44,581 nt of DNA from Allobosea caraganae (GTDB lineage: Bacteria; Pseudomonadota; Alphaproteobacteria; Rhizobiales; Beijerinckiaceae), in contig NZ_QQTO01000039.1 of assembly GCF_003351345.1 (NCBI RefSeq), forward strand, positions 1 through 44,581. Reading direction: 5' to 3'. Below the pieces are notes generated by a model, which worked only from the letters and a program-made list of their open reading frames with translations, was not told where the DNA came from and did no database searches. Positions 42,644 to 44,581 of this stretch are shown in pieces. Every line of letters begins with the position of its first letter. Position 1 is the first letter of the stretch. A program made the position numbers and the translations under genes.

Positions 42644-43543
42644 ATGACCCCGGACCTTGACCGTATCAAAGCCGAGATCGCCGACAGCTTCGACGAAGAG
42701 CTGGAGATGCAGCTCGAAGAGGACCGGCTCGACGACCTGGTCGCCGAAGGCATGGAGCCGACCGGCGCGACGCTCGACCGCAAGGTCTATTTCCGCGAGC
42801 TCTTCCGGCTCCAGCACGAGCTCGTCCGGCTGCAGGACTGGGTCCAGTACAAGAAGCTCAAGGTCGTGGTCCTGTTCGAAGGTCGCGATTCCGCCGGCAA
42901 GGGCGGCGCGATCAAGCGCGTCACCCAGCGCCTCAACCCGCGCGTCTGCCGCGTCGTGGCGCTGCCGGCCCCGACCGAGCGCGAGCGCAACCAGTGGTAT
43001 TTCCAGCGCTATGCCGCCCATCTGCCGACCGCCGGCGAAATGGTGCTGTTCGACCGCAGCTGGTACAACCGCGCCGGCGTCGAGCGGGTCATGGGCTTCT
43101 GCTCGCCGGACGAGCTCGAGGAGTTCTTCCGCTCGGTTCCCGAGTTCGAGCACATGCTGGTGCGCTCGGGCATCATCCTGATCAAGTACTGGTTCTCGAT
43201 CACCGACGAGGAGCAGGAGTTCCGCTTCCAGATGCGCATCGCCGATCCGCTGAAGCAGTGGAAGCTCTCGCCGATGGACCTGGAGAGCCGCGTGCACTGG
43301 GAGGATTATACCCGCGCCAAGGAGGAGATGCTGGAGCGGACCCACTCCGCGCACGCGCCCTGGTGGGTGGTTCAGGCTGTCGACAAGAAGAAGGCGCGGC
43401 TCAATTGCATCGCGCACCTGCTGGCCCAGATTCCCTACGAGGACGCGCCGAAGACGGAGATCGAGCTGCCCGAGCGCATGCGCCACGAGGACTACCTGCG
43501 CAAGCCGGTGCCGGCCGAGCTGTACGTGCCGGAAGTCTACTGA
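42644..43543 (+). CDS. ppk2: Polyphosphate kinase 2, class I
   Basis: 299 residues, the single-domain PPK2 length. Walker A GRDSAGKGG (80-88), lid-region RNQWYFQRYAAHLP, Walker B FDRSWYNRAGVERVMGF (136-152) and the conserved HSAHAPWWVVQAVDKKKAR. Class I PPK2 enzymes phosphorylate ADP or GDP using polyphosphate. AGGA lies eight bases before the ATG. It stands alone after the chemoreceptor gene with a 240-base gap. Confidence 0.95.
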   Translation: MTPDLDRIKAEIADSFDEELEMQLEEDRLDDLVAEGMEPTGATLDRKVYFRELFRLQHELVRLQDWVQYKKLKVVVLFEGRDSAGKGGAIKRVTQRLNPRVCRVVALPAPTERERNQWYFQRYAAHLPTAGEMVLFDRSWYNRAGVERVMGFCSPDELEEFFRSVPEFEHMLVRSGIILIKYWFSITDEEQEFRFQMRIADPLKQWKLSPMDLESRVHWEDYTRAKEEMLERTHSAHAPWWVVQAVDKKKARLNCIAHLLAQIPYEDAPKTEIELPERMRHEDYLRKPVPAELYVPEVY

Positions 43544-43595
43544 GCGTCGAGCTCGGCCGAGCGTGCCGGCCGGGCTTCCATCCTGCTGCCGGCGA

Positions 43596-43632
43596 CAAAA
43601 AAAGGAGCGGGGCGCCTGGCGCTCCCGCTCCT
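43596..43632 (-). terminator. Strong Rho-independent terminator of the Gly-rich protein gene
   Basis: On the minus strand AGGAGCGGG.. arms (43603-43611 and 43624-43632) with an inner GCGC-CTG-GCGC stem are followed by seven T (complement of 43597-43603). It lies about 27 bases past the minus-strand gene that ends at 43659, and may also catch ppk2 read-through. Confidence 0.85.
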
Positions 43633-43658
43633 CCGTTCCGGCAATCTGAATCCGCTGC

Positions 43659-43988
43659 TCAGAAGCGGGAATAGGGCCGCGGGCCGTAGCCACGATTGCC
43701 ATAGCCGCGGTGGCCGTAGCCGGGCGGCGGGCCGCCATAACCGCGGTGACCATAGCCCCGGCCATAGCTATTGCCGCGCCCATGCTGCTGGCGCCCCATG
43801 TTGCGTTGGATTTCCATCATCCGGTGCTCGCGGGTGTGACGCGTGAACTCCGCATCGACCTTGCCAAGTGCTTCAGCCACGTTCGGCGCGACCTGATCCT
43901 GCGCCGCAGCTCCGGCCTGGGCTCCCGTACCGACGCCGACGACCATCAGGCCGCCGATCATCAAGGCAATGAACGAGTTCTTTCGCAT
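43659..43988 (-). CDS. Small secreted Gly/Tyr/Arg-rich protein
   Basis: 109 residues from ATG at 43988 with AAGGAG upstream. A Sec-type signal peptide (FIALMIGGLMVVGVGTGAQA) is followed by a short helical part (VAPNVAEALGKVDAEFTRHT) and a low-complexity tail with repeats of the type GYGHRGYG, ending RPYSRF. Such Gly-Tyr-His-Arg tails are seen in rhizobial periplasmic proteins of unknown role; metal or surface binding is possible but unproven. An upstream in-frame ATG (44114) is not supported. It has its own terminator, so it is a single-gene unit. Confidence 0.82.
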   Translation of the reverse strand: MRKNSFIALMIGGLMVVGVGTGAQAGAAAQDQVAPNVAEALGKVDAEFTRHTREHRMMEIQRNMGRQQHGRGNSYGRGYGHRGYGGPPPGYGHRGYGNRGYGPRPYSRF

Positions 43989-44336
43989 CGTCTCTCCTTC
44001 CGCGCCCGGCGGACGCCGGGTGATCTCGCAACACCCAGCCGCACGCATTGTTCCGACGCGCGTTCCGTCAGAGGGCGGCGCCTCGCGGCTTTCTCCTGCA
44101 AGCCTCGCCCGCATTTCACGACGGCGAACCAGCCCAGGGTGCCAATCTCCCCGCGCCTGGCCGGAGAGGTCAATATTCGAAGCGCCGCGAAGGATCGCCG
44201 GGGATCCGTGCCGTTCCGGCTCGGCAGGCGCAACGCATCGGGGGCAACCGGGGGCGACGGCCCTGATCTGATGGGAGGCGAAGCAGAGAAGGGCGCCTTT
44301 CGGCGCCCTTCTCGTTCAGTCGGTCGTGCCGAGCCG
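43989..44336. other. Intergenic region between the Gly-rich and RTX-type genes
   Basis: 348 bases. The left part holds the promoter and leader of the Gly-rich gene; the right part holds the hairpin after the RTX-type gene. No gene of its own is supported. Confidence 0.5.
44286..44313 (-). terminator. Hairpin terminator after the RTX-type gene
   Basis: GAGAAGGGCGCC (44286-44297) and GGCGCCCTTCTC (44302-44313) form a perfect 12-bp stem with loop tttc. It lies just past the minus-strand stop at 44337. The bases that follow on the minus strand (tgcttcgcc) are only weakly T-rich. Confidence 0.65.
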
Positions 44337-44581
44337 TCAGACGAAGCGGAAATCGTCCTGGGCGAGGCCCGCGAGCTGGACGCCCCTGAGGATGAGGCTC
44401 GTATCGGCATCGATGGTGAAGACGGTGTCGTCGCCGACCTGGTCGGCGGCCGCGAACGCCGCGTCGAGATCGACGAAGATCTCGCTCGCGAACTCCAGCA
44501 CGTCCGAGCTCGAGCCCGTCGTCTTGAAGTCCGTGATCGTGTCGCGGCCGAAGCCCGTCGCGAAGACGAAGGCGTCGTGGC
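44337..44581 (-). CDS. C-terminus of a hemolysin-type (RTX) calcium-binding/secreted protein, partial
   Basis: The last 81 or so residues of a gene that enters from the right edge. The reading HDAFVFATGFGRDTITDFKT, then SDVLEFASEIFVD, VFTIDADTSLILRGV and ending DDFRFV is the typical end of RTX/serralysin C-terminal domains: a last nonapeptide-repeat-linked beta region with a terminal type I secretion signal. No GGxGxD repeats are inside the window. The protein would be exported by a type I system. Its catalytic or adhesive part cannot be seen. Confidence 0.8.
   Translation of the reverse strand, partial: HDAFVFATGFGRDTITDFKTTGSSSDVLEFASEIFVDLDAAFAAADQVGDDTVFTIDADTSLILRGVQLAGLAQDDFRFV

Overview
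The window is high-GC, densely coded DNA from an alphaproteobacterium, most likely of the order Hyphomicrobiales (Rhizobiales) and perhaps close to Bosea. Three things suggest this: an rpsU of the rhizobial type, a three-part pntAA-pntAB-pntB operon behind an aa3-type cytochrome oxidase subunit IV gene, and the GCATC...GAAAAGTGG-type intergenic palindrome common in that order. The genus is an inference.

Layout. 1-110 is the tail of an IS5-family transposase. 299-532 is rpsU with its own terminator. 877-2799 holds a TPR lipoprotein facing an alpha/beta hydrolase. 2899-6249 (minus) is COX subunit IV followed by the proton-translocating transhydrogenase, with a terminator after pntB. 6417-7784 is an ABC1/UbiB-like kinase. 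7931-9070 is a small accessory patch: an unknown gene of lower GC, a membrane-anchored unknown and an AbrB/MazE-type antitoxin with no toxin. 9236-17434 is an acid-uptake and CoA-activation neighbourhood: MaoC hydratase, two AMP-forming CoA ligases, a double-PCC (DUF296) protein and a TRAP transporter with fused DctQ-DctM.

25678-17608 (minus) is one long catabolic array: a sugar ABC transporter (binding protein and two permeases, no ATPase), a DHDPS-family aldolase or lyase, a GntR/FCD regulator and a second TRAP transporter (P, Q, M). Divergent from it are a COG3618 lactonase and a FucU-type mutarotase, then OsmC. Together these suggest catabolism of L-fucose or a similar (deoxy)sugar through lactone, acid and 2-keto-3-deoxy acid. 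The dehydrogenase and dehydratase for that route are not in the window. 27850-31653 is a giant DUF2339 membrane protein.

38299-31908 (minus) is a complete sugar ABC operon: binding protein, two permeases, two Gfo/Idh/MocA oxidoreductases and a UgpC/MalK-type ATPase. A divergent GntR/FCD regulator and a third Gfo/Idh/MocA enzyme lie beyond it. The ATPase could also serve the first ABC system.

The right end carries a soluble chemoreceptor with a globin-like N-terminus that seems to lack the haem-binding histidine, a class I PPK2, a small secreted Gly/Tyr-rich protein with a textbook terminator, and the C-terminus of an RTX-type protein running off the edge.

A striking layer across the window is REP/BIME-like intergenic palindromes of several families. 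They sit between convergent genes, between operon members and in divergent control regions. I see no tRNA, rRNA, CRISPR array or prophage. The most interesting leads are the degenerate globin chemoreceptor, the incomplete fucose-type module with an ATPase-less transporter, and the TRAP/CoA-ligase/PCC neighbourhood. None is proven novel from sequence alone.
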